Positions 17,318 through 29,566 of a stretch of DNA of 64,000 nucleotides are shown here, piece by piece (the first letter of the stretch is position 1; every line of letters begins with the position of its first letter). Origin of the DNA: Allosphingosinicella deserti (GTDB taxonomy: Bacteria > Pseudomonadota > Alphaproteobacteria > Sphingomonadales > Sphingomonadaceae); the NCBI RefSeq assembly GCF_003012735.1, contig NZ_PXYI01000004.1, positions 620,001 through 684,000 of the forward strand. Reading direction: 5' to 3'. A program made the position numbers and the translations under genes. The notes beneath the pieces are model-generated. The model did no database searches and was not told where the DNA came from. It was given only the letters and a program-made list of their open reading frames with translations.

Positions 17318-18913
17318 GTGGTGAATCGCGTCCCCAGCCATGGACTCGACGATCAGGGTATTTCGACGCCTGCAAGTCTGTACTGGAATCTCAACACAGC
17401 CCAGTTGGTCGAGCAGGCGCTCGTCCGGGAAGAGGGCGTGCTGGCCAAGGACGGACCTCTGGTCGTGAAGACGGGCAAGCATACCGGCCGCTCGGCACAG
17501 GACAAGTTCATCGTTCGCGATGGCGAGACCGAAGGCACGATCTGGTGGGACAACAACAAGTCGATGTCGTCGGCGCAATTTGATGCCCTGCGCGAAGACT
17601 TCCTTGCGGAGCTCGGCAGCAAGGACAGCCTGTTCGTTGCCGATCTCTATGGCGGCTCGCAGCCGGAGCATCGTGTACGGGTGCGCGTGATCAACGAACT
17701 CGCGTGGCACAATCTCTTCATCCGTACCCTGCTCGTGCGACCGGACGCGCATGAGCTGGAAGGCTTTGCACCCGAATTCACGATCATCGACCTGCCGAGC
17801 TTCCGCGCCGATCCCGCGCGTCACGGCACGCGAAGCGAGACGGTGATTGCCGTCAACCTGTCCGAGCGGATGATCCTGATCGGCGGCACCGCTTATGCCG
17901 GCGAAATGAAGAAGTCGGTGTTCGGAATCCTCAATTATATGCTGCCGGCAAAGGGGGTGATGCCGATGCATTGCTCGGCCAATATTGGCCCGAACGGTGA
18001 TACGGCAGTCTTCTTCGGTCTTTCGGGCACCGGCAAGACGACCTTGTCGGCCGACGCCAGCCGCACCCTCATCGGCGATGACGAGCATGGCTGGTCCGAC
18101 ACCGCCGTGTTCAACTTCGAGGGCGGCTGTTACGCCAAGATGATCCGGTTGTCGGAGGACGCCGAGCCGGAAATCTACGCGACCACCCGACGCTTCGGCA
18201 CGGTGCTCGAAAATGTCGTGATCGATCCCGAGACCCGTGCCCTCGATCTCGACGACAACAGTCTCGCCGAGAATACCCGCGGCGCCTATCCGATCGAGTT
18301 CATCCCGAATGCCTCGGCCGACAATATGGGCCCGGTGCCGAAGAACATTGTCATGCTTACCGCGGACGCGTTCGGGGTGCTGCCGCCGATCGCGCGTCTG
18401 ACGCCGGATCAGGCGATGTACCATTTCCTGTCCGGCTATACCGCGAAGGTGGCCGGCACGGAGATCGGCGTCACCGAGCCCGAAGCGACCTTTTCGACCT
18501 GTTTCGGTGCGCCGTTCATGCCGCGTCACCCGTCCGTGTACGGCAACCTCCTCAAGGAGCGGATCGCCAAGGGCGGGGTGTCGTGCTGGCTGGTCAATAC
18601 CGGCTGGACCGGCGGGAAATACGGCGTCGGCAAACGCATGCCGATCAAGGCGACGCGCGCGTTGCTCAATGCGGCACTCGACGGCAGCCTGAACGCGGTC
18701 GAGTTTCGCAAGGACCCCTATTTCGGTTTCGATGTGCCGGTGTCGGTACCGGGGGTGGACAGCGCGATTCTGGATCCTCGTGGAACCTGGGCGGACGGGC
18801 AGGACTATGACGCCACGGCGCGCAAGCTCGTCGGCCTGTTCATCGCGAATTTCGCGAAGTTCGAAACCCATGTCGATCAAGGCGTGAAGGAAGCCGCACC
18901 GCACGCCGCCTGA
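17318..18913 (+). CDS. pckA: Phosphoenolpyruvate carboxykinase (ATP)
   Basis: 531 aa. Nucleotide P-loop [11 protein letters not shown] at about residue 237, the metal-site GDDEHGWSD that follows, the substrate block [11 protein letters not shown] near residue 55, and [20 protein letters not shown] near residue 427. It converts oxaloacetate and ATP to PEP, the entry to gluconeogenesis. The start is one of two adjacent GTG codons (17318 or 17321), preceded by GGGAGAG. Divergence from chvI is widespread in alphaproteobacteria and suggests ChvI control. A strong terminator follows. Confidence 0.97.
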   Translation: MVNRVPSHGLDDQGISTPASLYWNLNTAQLVEQALVREEGVLAKDGPLVVKTGKHTGRSAQDKFIVRDGETEGTIWWDNNKSMSSAQFDALREDFLAELGSKDSLFVADLYGGSQPEHRVRVRVINELAWHNLFIRTLLVRPDAHELEGFAPEFTIIDLPSFRADPARHGTRSETVIAVNLSERMILIGGTAYAGEMKKSVFGILNYMLPAKGVMPMHCSANIGPNGDTAVFFGLSGTGKTTLSADASRTLIGDDEHGWSDTAVFNFEGGCYAKMIRLSEDAEPEIYATTRRFGTVLENVVIDPETRALDLDDNSLAENTRGAYPIEFIPNASADNMGPVPKNIVMLTADAFGVLPPIARLTPDQAMYHFLSGYTAKVAGTEIGVTEPEATFSTCFGAPFMPRHPSVYGNLLKERIAKGGVSCWLVNTGWTGGKYGVGKRMPIKATRALLNAALDGSLNAVEFRKDPYFGFDVPVSVPGVDSAILDPRGTWADGQDYDATARKLVGLFIANFAKFETHVDQGVKEAAPHAA

Positions 18914-18936
18914 CGCCCAGACACAAAGCATCTTGC

Positions 18937-18975
18937 GGGGAGCGCGTCGGCCACGGCCGGGGCGCTCCCCCTTTT
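18937..18975 (+). terminator. Rho-independent terminator after pckA
   Basis: Nine-base perfect stem GGGGAGCGC (18937-18945) / GCGCTCCCC (18962-18970), with a further small stem in the loop, followed by CTTTTCTT. It lies 24 bases after the pckA stop. Confidence 0.85.
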
Positions 18976-18999
18976 CTTGGGGAAATGGGGGAGAGAGTG

Positions 19000-19866
19000 A
19001 TGAGCGAACATCATGCGCCGCGCCTGTTCGCGGGCGACACGTCCGTCCGTCATGTGGGCGAGGGGCTGCTCGCCTGTGCGCTGGCTCGCGAAGAGTGGAC
19101 GCACGAGGCTCATCTCGGATCCTGCGCCTGGCTGATCATCGAACGTCCCGATATTCTGCCGGAGCGGGATCTGCCGGCTATCATCCGGCGCTTCAACGAG
19201 AGCCTTGGGGGGATCAACGACGAGACCCAGGGCTATCATGAGACGATCACCCAGTGCTTCATTGTCGCTGCCCGTGCCGCGCTCGCGCGGAGCGATCCGG
19301 CGTCGCCGCTCCACGCCAGGGTGAACGCCTTGCTTCAGGCGCGGGAGGGCCGGCGCGACTGGCCGCTCCATTTCTACTCGAAGGCACGGCTCTTCTCGGT
19401 GCCGGCACGGCTCGGCTTCGTTGCGCCGGACCTTCGTCCGTTGCCTGCATCCATTACGGACCCGGAGCGTTATCGCGACTCAATTCCACCAGAGGGAGCA
19501 GAAGCAATGGCCGTTCTCAGCCAGGTTCGCGAGCATATGGAGATTATCGGCGCGGATGGTGTCCACGTCGGCACCGTCGACAAGGTCGAAGGCAACCGGA
19601 TCAAGATGACCAAGCCGGACAGCGGCTCGCACGCCAGCCACCACCATTATCTCTCCGAGGGACTCGTCGCCGCTGTCGAGGACGGCAAGGTGCGGCTCTC
19701 GGCCAACGGCGCCAACGCGGCGTTCCTGGAAGAAGAGAAAGGCGGCGAGGCGCTCGGCGAGACCAGCCTCTTCAGCTGGCGCAATATCGGTCTCGGTGCC
19801 GCGGCCGCCGGCGTTGCCGCAGCGGCAGGTGCGCTGTTCTTCCAGAGGCGGAAGGGCGGGGAGTAA
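19000..19866 (+). CDS. Hypothetical protein fused in frame to a DUF2171 domain
   Basis: 288 aa, apparently two proteins in one frame. Residues 1-148 form a helical domain (EEWTHEAHLGSCAWLIIERP, then RRFNESLGGINDETQGYHET) resembling a widespread family of unknown function. Residues about 149-169 look like unconstrained linker. From Met170 the sequence is a standard DUF2171 protein (EHMEIIGADGVHVGTVDKVE) ending in an Ala/Gly-rich hydrophobic helix. GAGGGAG at 19492-19498 lies eight bases before that internal ATG (19507), so DUF2171 can also be made alone. Start 19000 follows GGGGGAGAGAG; an ATG at 18985 is less likely. Confidence 0.75.
   Translation: MSEHHAPRLFAGDTSVRHVGEGLLACALAREEWTHEAHLGSCAWLIIERPDILPERDLPAIIRRFNESLGGINDETQGYHETITQCFIVAARAALARSDPASPLHARVNALLQAREGRRDWPLHFYSKARLFSVPARLGFVAPDLRPLPASITDPERYRDSIPPEGAEAMAVLSQVREHMEIIGADGVHVGTVDKVEGNRIKMTKPDSGSHASHHHYLSEGLVAAVEDGKVRLSANGANAAFLEEEKGGEALGETSLFSWRNIGLGAAAAGVAAAAGALFFQRRKGGE
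19507..19866 (+). CDS. Probable independent start of the DUF2171 protein
   Basis: 119 aa if initiated at the internal ATG. DUF2171 proteins in sphingomonads are usually free-standing and begin at this residue; the family has a PRC-barrel-like beta fold of unknown role. The hydrophobic C-terminal helix (NIGLGAAAAGVAAAAGALFF) with basic end RRKGGE could anchor it. The good Shine-Dalgarno supports internal initiation. This is an alternative product of the preceding frame, not an additional reading frame. Confidence 0.6.
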   Translation: MAVLSQVREHMEIIGADGVHVGTVDKVEGNRIKMTKPDSGSHASHHHYLSEGLVAAVEDGKVRLSANGANAAFLEEEKGGEALGETSLFSWRNIGLGAAAAGVAAAAGALFFQRRKGGE

Positions 19867-19938
19867 GAGACGGTCGCTATTCGCTAGCGATGATCATAGC
19901 GGCGTTGGGATTTGCGGCTAAATCCGCGACCCACCGGT

Positions 19939-19964
19939 AGCCCCTCCCCCGAAAGGGAGGGGCT
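19939..19964. repeat. REP-like palindrome between convergent genes
   Basis: Perfect ten-base stem AGCCCCTCCC / GGGAGGGGCT around the loop CCGAAA. No T-run follows on either strand. The arm sequence resembles those at 53895-53918 and in the inverted repeats at 57927-57962 and 58309-58344. Confidence 0.7.
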
Positions 19965-19997
19965 GTCGCCAAGGTTGGGTTAGCGACCTGCAGATTC

Positions 19998-20465
19998 TCA
20001 GCGTGGCGCTTCCAATCGGTAAGCGTTGTGACAGGCGCCACATGCCTTGCCGGTCTCGGCATAAGCGATCTTGAACGCTGCGGCGTCACCCGCCTGCGCT
20101 GCGTTCAGAAGGGCCGAGGTCGCCGTCTGAAATGCTGTTGCCTTCGCATCGAAGTCGGCACGGTTCTGCCATAGGCCGGGTTTTGCCCGGCTGGTCGACA
20201 GCTGGGTCCCGTCCGGGAACATGCCCGGCAGCGCCTTCGCCCAGAGATCGAGCCCGTGGGCACCGAAGGCAAGCGATTTCACGTCGCCGCCGTTTTCGAC
20301 GACCGATTTCATGCCGCCAAAGGTGGAGCCGGTGAGGGTGAAGGCTGCCCGCCGTGCCGCGACGATCTGGTCGGGCGTGGGAGCAGCGACCTTCTGCTGA
20401 GGGGCGGCGAGCGCGGTGCCGAACGCCGCCATCGGAACAAGCATCAGCAACGCAACAGATCTCAC
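19998..20465 (-). CDS. Cytochrome c' family protein (c556-like)
   Basis: 155 aa. Signal peptide residues 1-20 ([20 protein letters not shown]), then a four-helix haem protein with the single haem site CGACH close to the C-terminus (about residue 142), where class II cytochromes c carry it. Periplasmic; the electron partner is unknown, and some members bind NO. Its ATG overlaps the stop of the NfeD gene by four bases. Confidence 0.92.
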   Translation of the reverse strand: MRSVALLMLVPMAAFGTALAAPQQKVAAPTPDQIVAARRAAFTLTGSTFGGMKSVVENGGDVKSLAFGAHGLDLWAKALPGMFPDGTQLSTSRAKPGLWQNRADFDAKATAFQTATSALLNAAQAGDAAAFKIAYAETGKACGACHNAYRLEAPR

Positions 20466-20974
20466 GAACCTTCTCCTTCTGCTGAGTCACCGGTCGTGCG
20501 ATGGGGCGAACCCGGTGTCGGCGGCGTCAGCGCTGCAGGCTCCACAAGCGTGACCTTGAGGCACGATCCGTCGGCGCCGACGACGCGCACCCGGCTTCCG
20601 ACGGGGCAATCCGGGCCGCGGCAGGCCCACACGCTGTCACCGACCTTCACCCGGCCGCGGCCATTCTCGATTTCTGCGACCACGACCAGTGTCTCTCCGT
20701 AAAGTCGGGCGGCGCGGTCGTTGAGCAGCGGATCGCTGCTTAGCGGAGTGTTGCTGACGTACCAGCGGCGTCCGGCGTACACGGAAGCGACCGAAAGCAA
20801 GGCGAAGAGCAGGAGCTGGGCGGCGACGGGTACTCCGAAAACCATGGTAGCGAGGCCGGTCAGCGCGGCTGCCGCGGCAAGCCAGATCAGGAAGACGCCT
20901 GGAACAAGCAATTCGGCGATACCGAGGACGGTTGCCGCCAGTAGCCAAAGCCACTGCGGCTCGAGTTCGTTCAC
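20462..20974 (-). CDS. NfeD-family membrane protein
   Basis: 170 aa. Two to three N-terminal membrane helices ([20 protein letters not shown] and the following stretch to about residue 65), then an OB-fold domain at about residues 90-150 ([24 protein letters not shown]). The last 20 residues are polar and Pro/Ser-rich. NfeD proteins pair with stomatin-like SPFH proteins, and the partner gene lies immediately upstream with a four-base overlap. Confidence 0.93.
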   Translation of the reverse strand: MNELEPQWLWLLAATVLGIAELLVPGVFLIWLAAAAALTGLATMVFGVPVAAQLLLFALLSVASVYAGRRWYVSNTPLSSDPLLNDRAARLYGETLVVVAEIENGRGRVKVGDSVWACRGPDCPVGSRVRVVGADGSCLKVTLVEPAALTPPTPGSPHRTTGDSAEGEGS

Positions 20975-21969
20975 TGGCCACTGCTCCCGCCGGAACCTTC
21001 GAACGGTCCTCGCCGGCGCACCGCCGGAGGCGTGGCACCGCCGGCCGGCGCCGGATCGCTGCCGCGCCCGAAGGCCTCCCGGGCGATTTCGCCGATGCCG
21101 CCGAGCGAGCCGATCAATTGCGTCGCCTCGACCGGGAAGAGGATGGTCTTGGCGTTGGGCGAGGTCGCGAACTGGCTGACCGCCTCAACATACTTCTGGG
21201 CAATGAAATAGTTGATCGCCTGGGTGTTGCCGTCGGCGATCGCGTCGGACACCATCTGGGTTGCCTTGGCTTCCGCCTCTGCAGCGCGCTCGCGCGCCTC
21301 GGCGTCACGGAACGCGGCTTCGCGACGACCCTCGGCTTCCAGGATCTGGCCCTGCTTCTCGCCCTCGGCACGGAGGATCGCGGAGGCGCGACTGCCCTCG
21401 GCCTCCAGGATGACGGCGCGCTTTTCACGCTCGGCCTTCATCTGTCGGCCCATCGCATTGACGATGTCGGCAGGCGGGCGGATGTCCTTGATCTCGACCC
21501 GGGTGATCTTGACGCCCCAGCTTTCGGTCGCCTGATCGACCACCGACAGCAAACGGGCATTGATCTCATCGCGCTTGGACAGGGTCTCGTCGAGGTCCAT
21601 CGAGCCCATCACCGTTCGCAGGTTGGTGGTCGTCAGCTGCATGATCGCGACATAAAGGTCCGACACTTCATAGGCCGCCTTGGCCGCGTCCAGCACCTGA
21701 AAGAAGACGACGCCGTCGGTAGAAACCATGGCATTGTCCTTGGTGATGATCTCCTGACCCGGAATGTCGAGCACCTGCTCCATCATGTTCACCCGCCGGC
21801 CGACCCGGTAGAAGAACGGCATGAAGAAGTTGAAGCCGGGATGGGCGACCGTGGTGAACCGGCCAAAATGCTCGATAGTGTAATGATAGCCCTGTCGGAC
21901 GATCTTGATGCCCGACATCAGGAACAGGACGACGAGTATCACCAGCAGAGCGATGATGAATGTGAGCAT
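20971..21969 (-). CDS. SPFH/stomatin-like protein (QmcA family)
   Basis: 332 aa. One N-terminal membrane anchor ([20 protein letters not shown]), the SPFH domain ([20 protein letters not shown] to about residue 190) and an Ala/Glu/Arg-rich coiled coil ([20 protein letters not shown]). It forms large oligomers at the inner membrane, associated with membrane-protein quality control. Start chosen at the ATG 21969, preceded by GAGGTG; 51 residues of in-frame upstream sequence are not protein-like. Partner of the NfeD gene that follows. Confidence 0.93.
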   Translation of the reverse strand: MLTFIIALLVILVVLFLMSGIKIVRQGYHYTIEHFGRFTTVAHPGFNFFMPFFYRVGRRVNMMEQVLDIPGQEIITKDNAMVSTDGVVFFQVLDAAKAAYEVSDLYVAIMQLTTTNLRTVMGSMDLDETLSKRDEINARLLSVVDQATESWGVKITRVEIKDIRPPADIVNAMGRQMKAEREKRAVILEAEGSRASAILRAEGEKQGQILEAEGRREAAFRDAEARERAAEAEAKATQMVSDAIADGNTQAINYFIAQKYVEAVSQFATSPNAKTILFPVEATQLIGSLGGIGEIAREAFGRGSDPAPAGGATPPAVRRRGPFEGSGGSSGQ

Positions 21970-22046
21970 CGGACCGCACCTCCCCCCTTGCGAAGATCGG
22001 CATAATGTAGGCAAGCGGGCAGCCTTCCAAGCGAATTCGAGACACG

Positions 22047-22859
22047 ATGACAATCGACCTCCGGCTCTGCCGCTCCCTGCTGTTTCTTCCCGCCTCCAAT
22101 CCCCGGGCGATCGACAAGGCACGTGGTCTCGACGCGGACATGATCTTCCTCGATCTCGAAGATGCCGTAAAGGTCGAAGACAAGGCCTCTGCCCGGCGCG
22201 CCGCGGTCGCGGCGGCGGCAGAAGGCTTCGGAGGACGGCCGGTGGCGATCCGGGTCAACAAGCTCGGTGATCCCTGGCATCAGGAAGACGTGGCGGCGGT
22301 GGCCGAGAGCGCGGCCGACGTGATGATCGTGCCCAAGGTGGATTCGGCGGCCGAGGTGCGGGCGATCCGCGCAGTCGGCGGGAAGCCGATCCTCGCGATG
22401 ATCGAAACCGCCGCAGGCGTGCTGGATGCGCAGAACATCGCGCCGCTGACCGCTGGCCTGATCGCCGGCACCAACGATCTTGGCGCCGATCTCGGCCTGC
22501 CGCCCGGCGCCGGGCGGAGCGGCCTGATCCTTTCGCTGCAGACGATCGTCCTCGCTGCGCGTGCCGCCGGAGTTGCCGCATTCGACGGCGTGTTCAACAG
22601 GCTGGAGGACGAGATCGGCCTCGCTGCCGAATGCGAGGAAGGGCGCGGCTTCGGCTTCGACGGCAAGACGCTGATCCATCCGAACCAGATCGAAGCGGCG
22701 AACCGGATCTTCGGCCCCGCCGCAGGGGAGATCGACGCGGCGCGACGGCTGGTCGCCGCCGCGACGGGGGGGGCGGAGCGATTCGAGGGCCGGATGATCG
22801 AGATCATGCACGTCGATCAGGCGCGTCGGCTGCTCGCCCGGGCGCGCCTCCCGGCCTGA
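22047..22859 (+). CDS. CitE-like CoA ester lyase / malyl-CoA lyase family
   Basis: 270 aa HpcH/HpaI aldolase-family TIM barrel. [20 protein letters not shown] at the N-terminus, the metal-site acidic residues in [11 protein letters not shown] and MIETAAGVL, and the C-terminal [17 protein letters not shown]. Stand-alone CitE-like proteins act on malyl-CoA, citramalyl-CoA or related esters; with no citrate lyase subunits nearby the specific substrate is unknown. No clear ribosome binding site precedes the ATG. Confidence 0.88.
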   Translation: MTIDLRLCRSLLFLPASNPRAIDKARGLDADMIFLDLEDAVKVEDKASARRAAVAAAAEGFGGRPVAIRVNKLGDPWHQEDVAAVAESAADVMIVPKVDSAAEVRAIRAVGGKPILAMIETAAGVLDAQNIAPLTAGLIAGTNDLGADLGLPPGAGRSGLILSLQTIVLAARAAGVAAFDGVFNRLEDEIGLAAECEEGRGFGFDGKTLIHPNQIEAANRIFGPAAGEIDAARRLVAAATGGAERFEGRMIEIMHVDQARRLLARARLPA

Positions 22860-22891
22860 TCCCACCGCGCATCGACACCCGAAAGGCGGGG

Positions 22892-22920
22892 TTGAAGGCG
22901 CGGGGCGGCTGCTCTAAGCG
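22892..22920 (+). promoter_or_regulatory. Putative promoter of the M28 peptidase gene
   Basis: TTGAAG (22892-22897), 17 bp, TAAGCG (22915-22920), then five bases to the ATG at 22926: again a geometry that would give a leaderless or almost leaderless mRNA. Confidence 0.35.
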
Positions 22921-22925
22921 GCGGG

Positions 22926-25890
<2,965 letters not shown>

Positions 25891-25923
25891 TCCGAGCCCC
25901 GCTCTTGCGGGAGCGCTGCCGGC

Positions 25924-27105
25924 ATGACACCGGCGGCCCGAGTGCAGGCGGCGATCGAGCTGCTCGACGAGATCCTCGCCGCGGCGCGGACCGCGGGTCC
26001 CGCCGCGGACACTGTGATCACGCGCTGGTTCAAGACCCGTCGCTATGCCGGATCGAAGGATCGGCGGGCGGTGCGCGAACTCGTCTATCGAGCGATCCGC
26101 CGATCGGGCGAGATACCGGCCAGCGGCCGCGCAGCCTTGCTCGGCGTCGCCGAGGAGGAGCCCGAGCTTCGCACCCTGTTCGACGGATCGCCTCATGCTC
26201 CCGCGCCGGTTGGGGAGGGTGAGGCGACTGCGCCGGCGGCCGTTGCGCCGCACTGGCTGAACGACCTGTTCGATCCGGTCGTCGAACCGGGCACGCGTGC
26301 CGCCTTGCTCGCCCGAGCACCGCTGGATCTTCGGGTCAATCGATTGAGGGGCAGTCGGGACGAAGCGCATGCGGCACTTCCCGAAGCGACGCCGTCGCCG
26401 CTGTCGCCGATCGGGCTGCGCATGCCCGAGGGGTTCCGGATCGAGGACAGCGAGGCCTGGCTGTCCGGGCTCGTCGAGGTCCAGGACGAGGGCAGCCAAT
26501 TGCTTGCGCTCGCCTGCGAGGCGCGGCCGGGTCTGACGGTGGTAGACCTTTGCGCCGGGGCCGGCGGCAAGACGCTGGCCCTTGCCGCAGAGATGGCCAA
26601 TCAGAGGCGGCTCGTCGCCTCCGATGCCGATCGCGGCCGCCTGTCGCGGATGGCGCCACGGCTGCAGCGTGCCGGCGTGACCAACGTCGAGACCCGGCTG
26701 CTCAACCCCGGGTGCGAGCGGGACGCGCTCGCCGATTTGCGAAGCGGCGCCGATATCGTGCTGGTCGACGCGCCCTGTTCCGGCACCGGTACCTGGCGCC
26801 GCAATCCCGAGACCCGTTGGCGGCTGACGCCGGATCGGCTCGCGCGACTCGTCACGCTTCAGGCGCATCTTCTTGATGTCGCGGCGGAACTCGTGCGTCC
26901 GGGAGGGTTTCTCGTCTACGCCGTCTGCTCGCTGCTGAGACAGGAGGGGCGAGATCAGGCCGAACGTTTTTCCGACCGTTCATCCCTGGTTCCGTCGCCT
27001 CTGGCCATGGCAGCGGGGATCGCCGCCGGAACGGGCCGGATTCTCTCGCCCGCGCAAGACGGTACGGACGGCTTTTTCGTCGCACGATGGCAGGCGCCAT
27101 GCTAA
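25924..27105 (+). CDS. RsmB/NOP-family RNA 5-methylcytosine methyltransferase
   Basis: 393 aa. N-terminal helical NusB-like region to about residue 130, then a Rossmann methyltransferase: SAM site VVDLCAGAGGKTLALAAEM, motif IV VDAPCSGTGTWRRNPE and motif VI VYAVCSLL with the catalytic Cys. The target is probably rRNA, but tRNA is possible. Shorter than E. coli RsmB (429 aa). It starts 33 bases after guaB, perhaps in the same transcript. Confidence 0.9.
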   Translation: MTPAARVQAAIELLDEILAAARTAGPAADTVITRWFKTRRYAGSKDRRAVRELVYRAIRRSGEIPASGRAALLGVAEEEPELRTLFDGSPHAPAPVGEGEATAPAAVAPHWLNDLFDPVVEPGTRAALLARAPLDLRVNRLRGSRDEAHAALPEATPSPLSPIGLRMPEGFRIEDSEAWLSGLVEVQDEGSQLLALACEARPGLTVVDLCAGAGGKTLALAAEMANQRRLVASDADRGRLSRMAPRLQRAGVTNVETRLLNPGCERDALADLRSGADIVLVDAPCSGTGTWRRNPETRWRLTPDRLARLVTLQAHLLDVAAELVRPGGFLVYAVCSLLRQEGRDQAERFSDRSSLVPSPLAMAAGIAAGTGRILSPAQDGTDGFFVARWQAPC

Positions 27106-27136
27106 ACCTCGCTGCGGCCCGCTAATGGAGACTCTG

Positions 27137-27643
27137 ATGCGCCTTACCCCCATCGCCCTCTCGGCCGCGATCGCCTTGGCGACGATGGCGAGCGCAGGCC
27201 ACGGTCAAAAGCCGGACGATCAGATCGCGCCGCGATCCCTGGAACTCACCGAGCAGGCCCGGACGCTCCAAGCCGGCGCGCGTTATTCCGAAGCGATCGA
27301 TCTTCTGGAAAGCGCGCTCGCCGTCGATCCGCGCAACCGCCAAGCCTATGTCGGGCTTGCGCGCGTCGCTCAGAGCCAGAAGCTCCCCGGCAAGGCGATC
27401 CGCTTCTACAGCGAGGCGCTGAAGCTGGAGCCGAACGACGTCAATGCGCTGACCGGCCAGGGGGAAGCCTATGTCCAGCGCGGCGCCGTGGAGCGGGCGA
27501 AGCAGAATCTGGAGCGGGTGAAGAGCCTCTGCGCCAATCCGTGCCCTCAGTCGACGACGCTGTCCGCAGTGATCGCAAAGGGGCCGCCGGCCGAAGTGAT
27601 GACGGCGCAAGCCCCCGCACCGACAACGGCACCGAAGCCCTAA
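27137..27643 (+). CDS. Secreted TPR-repeat protein
   Basis: 168 aa. Signal peptide at residues 1-23 (IALSAAIALATMASAGHG), then three tetratricopeptide-like units at about residues 38-135, including AIDLLESALAVDPRNRQAYV and AIRFYSEALKLEPNDVNALT, and a Pro/Ala-rich tail. Probably a periplasmic scaffold; partner unknown. The ATG at 27137 is preferred over the one at 27125 because GGAG at 27127-27130 can serve as its ribosome binding site. The next 101 bases to 27744 hold nothing recognisable. Confidence 0.82.
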   Translation: MRLTPIALSAAIALATMASAGHGQKPDDQIAPRSLELTEQARTLQAGARYSEAIDLLESALAVDPRNRQAYVGLARVAQSQKLPGKAIRFYSEALKLEPNDVNALTGQGEAYVQRGAVERAKQNLERVKSLCANPCPQSTTLSAVIAKGPPAEVMTAQAPAPTTAPKP

Positions 27644-27744
27644 GCGGCCTCTGCGCGGCAGGCGCGCGTCGCGAACTGCCGCCGATCACAACAGGCGCTG
27701 CCGACGCTGCGCGCGCTCATGCGAGTGCACGCTGTCACCGTCGA

Positions 27745-29529
27745 TCAGCCCTGCTTAAGCGCGTCTCGGAGCCGCCGCCGGCCAAGCGCAGGTTCCTGTT
27801 CGAGATCGCCATGCTCCATGATCTCCTTGCGGAGCTCTGCCCGCTTCTCGTGAATCGAGGCGATCACGGGCCCCATCGCGATGCCCAGCTCGACGAGCAC
27901 CGCTTCCGATAGCTGCAGCGACGCTTCGAGCGTCTCGGGGACGGCGTCGGTTGCACCGGCGCGATAGAGTTCGGCGGCGTGGCCGGCGTCCCGGGCTCGG
28001 GCCACGATGGTGAGGCCCGGGCACCATGCACGGACCTTCTTGGTCAGGCGGACGGTGAGCACCGGATCGTCCATGGTGAGGACCAGCGCCGTCGCATGGC
28101 CGAGATGGAGGCGATCCATCATCTCGGGTCGGGAAACGTCCCCGAACAGGATGGGAAAGCCTGCACGCCGCGCAGCGGCGACATTGTCGATGTTGGAATC
28201 GACTGCGATGTAGGCGCGGCCGTGGTTGGTCAGCATGTCAGCCACAAGCCGTCCGACTCGTCCGAAGCCGATCACGACCACCCGCGGCGTAGCTTCGCCG
28301 AGGTCCTGCGGGGGCGCGTCGAGGTCAGCGCCGACGTCCACCCGCCGGGCTGCATCGCGGCCGATGCGGGCGAGCAACGGGGTAATCGTGAGGCCGAGCG
28401 CGGTCACCACCGTCCAGAAGCTCGCGGTCTCGGCGCTGATCAGCCCGGCGGCCATTGCTGTGGTCAGCACGATCAGCGTGGTCTCCGACGGCGAGGCCAT
28501 CAGCAGGCCGGTCTCGGCCGCCACCGCCTTGCGTGCACCGGAGAGACGCAGCAGGCCGAACGTGACCGCCGCCTTGATCATCACGATTGCGACCAGGGCA
28601 AGGAGCAGGATCTCCCACTGCGCCGCGACCTGTCGGACGTCGAGGCCCATGCCGACGGTGATCAGGAACACGCCGAGTGCCAGACCGCGGAACGGAGCCG
28701 TGATCACTTCGACCTCGTTCGAATAATCGGTTTCGGCGATGAGGATCCCGGCGACGATCGCTCCAACGATGGCGGAGAGGCCGACCGCCGCGCTGGCGAG
28801 GCTCGCAACGATCACGACGAGCAGGCTGACCGAGAGGAACAGTTCCGGGCTTTTGGTCCGCGCGGCCTGGCCGAACAGGCGGGGCAGCAGGAGACGGCCG
28901 AGCACCAGCATCGCACCAATGACCGCCGCGCCGAGAACGATCGTGCGAGCAAGCGCCATCCAGCCCTCGCCGGACGCCTGCGGGGCGAGCGCGCCGAGGA
29001 AGAAGATGATCGGCACGATCGCCAGATCCTCGAACAGCAGCATCGCAAAGGCGGAGCGGCCGACGGGGCCGGTGGTGCCGACCATGGGCAGCACCAGAGC
29101 CGTCGAGGACAGTGCCAAAGCCAGGCCGAGGCCGGCGGCACCGCCCCAGGATTGGCCGAGCAGGAACAATGCGCCGCCGACGATCAAGGCCGACAGCAGC
29201 AATTCCGCCGCGCCGAGGCCGAAGACCAACCGGCGCATTCCCCACAGCCGCTTGAAACTGAGTTCGAGGCCGATCGAGAAGAGCAGCAGGATGATGCCGA
29301 ATTCCGCGAAAGGTTCGATCGCGTGCGGATTTGTGATCGTGAGGTAGCCGAGCCACGGATGCTCCCCGACGAGAGACCCGAGGCCTTTCGGGCCGGCAAG
29401 GACGCCGACCAGGATAAAGCCGATAACGGGACTGACACGAAAGCGTGCGAAGGCCGGGATGACGATGCCGGCAGCACCGAGAATCACGAGGGCATCGCTG
29501 AGGGGGGTCGTCTGAAATTGGGCGGCCAT
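27745..29529 (-). CDS. CPA2-family cation:proton antiporter with RCK (TrkA-N) domain
   Basis: 594 aa. About twelve membrane helices to residue 390, with the KefB-type segment LLLFSIGLELSFKRLWGMRR and LALALSSTALVLPM. The cytoplasmic NAD-binding RCK_N domain begins at VVVIGFGRVGRLVADMLTNHG near residue 418. These proteins exchange K+ or Na+ for protons. No KefF/G-type ancillary gene is adjacent. Start set at the ATG 29529, after AAGGCAAG; a GTG five codons upstream is possible. The 5' end is divergent from the FAD monooxygenase gene, 37 bp apart. Confidence 0.92.
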   Translation of the reverse strand: MAAQFQTTPLSDALVILGAAGIVIPAFARFRVSPVIGFILVGVLAGPKGLGSLVGEHPWLGYLTITNPHAIEPFAEFGIILLLFSIGLELSFKRLWGMRRLVFGLGAAELLLSALIVGGALFLLGQSWGGAAGLGLALALSSTALVLPMVGTTGPVGRSAFAMLLFEDLAIVPIIFFLGALAPQASGEGWMALARTIVLGAAVIGAMLVLGRLLLPRLFGQAARTKSPELFLSVSLLVVIVASLASAAVGLSAIVGAIVAGILIAETDYSNEVEVITAPFRGLALGVFLITVGMGLDVRQVAAQWEILLLALVAIVMIKAAVTFGLLRLSGARKAVAAETGLLMASPSETTLIVLTTAMAAGLISAETASFWTVVTALGLTITPLLARIGRDAARRVDVGADLDAPPQDLGEATPRVVVIGFGRVGRLVADMLTNHGRAYIAVDSNIDNVAAARRAGFPILFGDVSRPEMMDRLHLGHATALVLTMDDPVLTVRLTKKVRAWCPGLTIVARARDAGHAAELYRAGATDAVPETLEASLQLSEAVLVELGIAMGPVIASIHEKRAELRKEIMEHGDLEQEPALGRRRLRDALKQG

Positions 29530-29566
29530 CTTGCCTTTATGCACCGGAAAGGGCGATTGTCAGCCC

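Noticed and set aside
18985-18999. Earlier ATG for the DUF2171 fusion gene
   Set aside because: The ATG at 18985 lies in the purine-rich stretch that serves as the ribosome binding site of the ATG at 19000.
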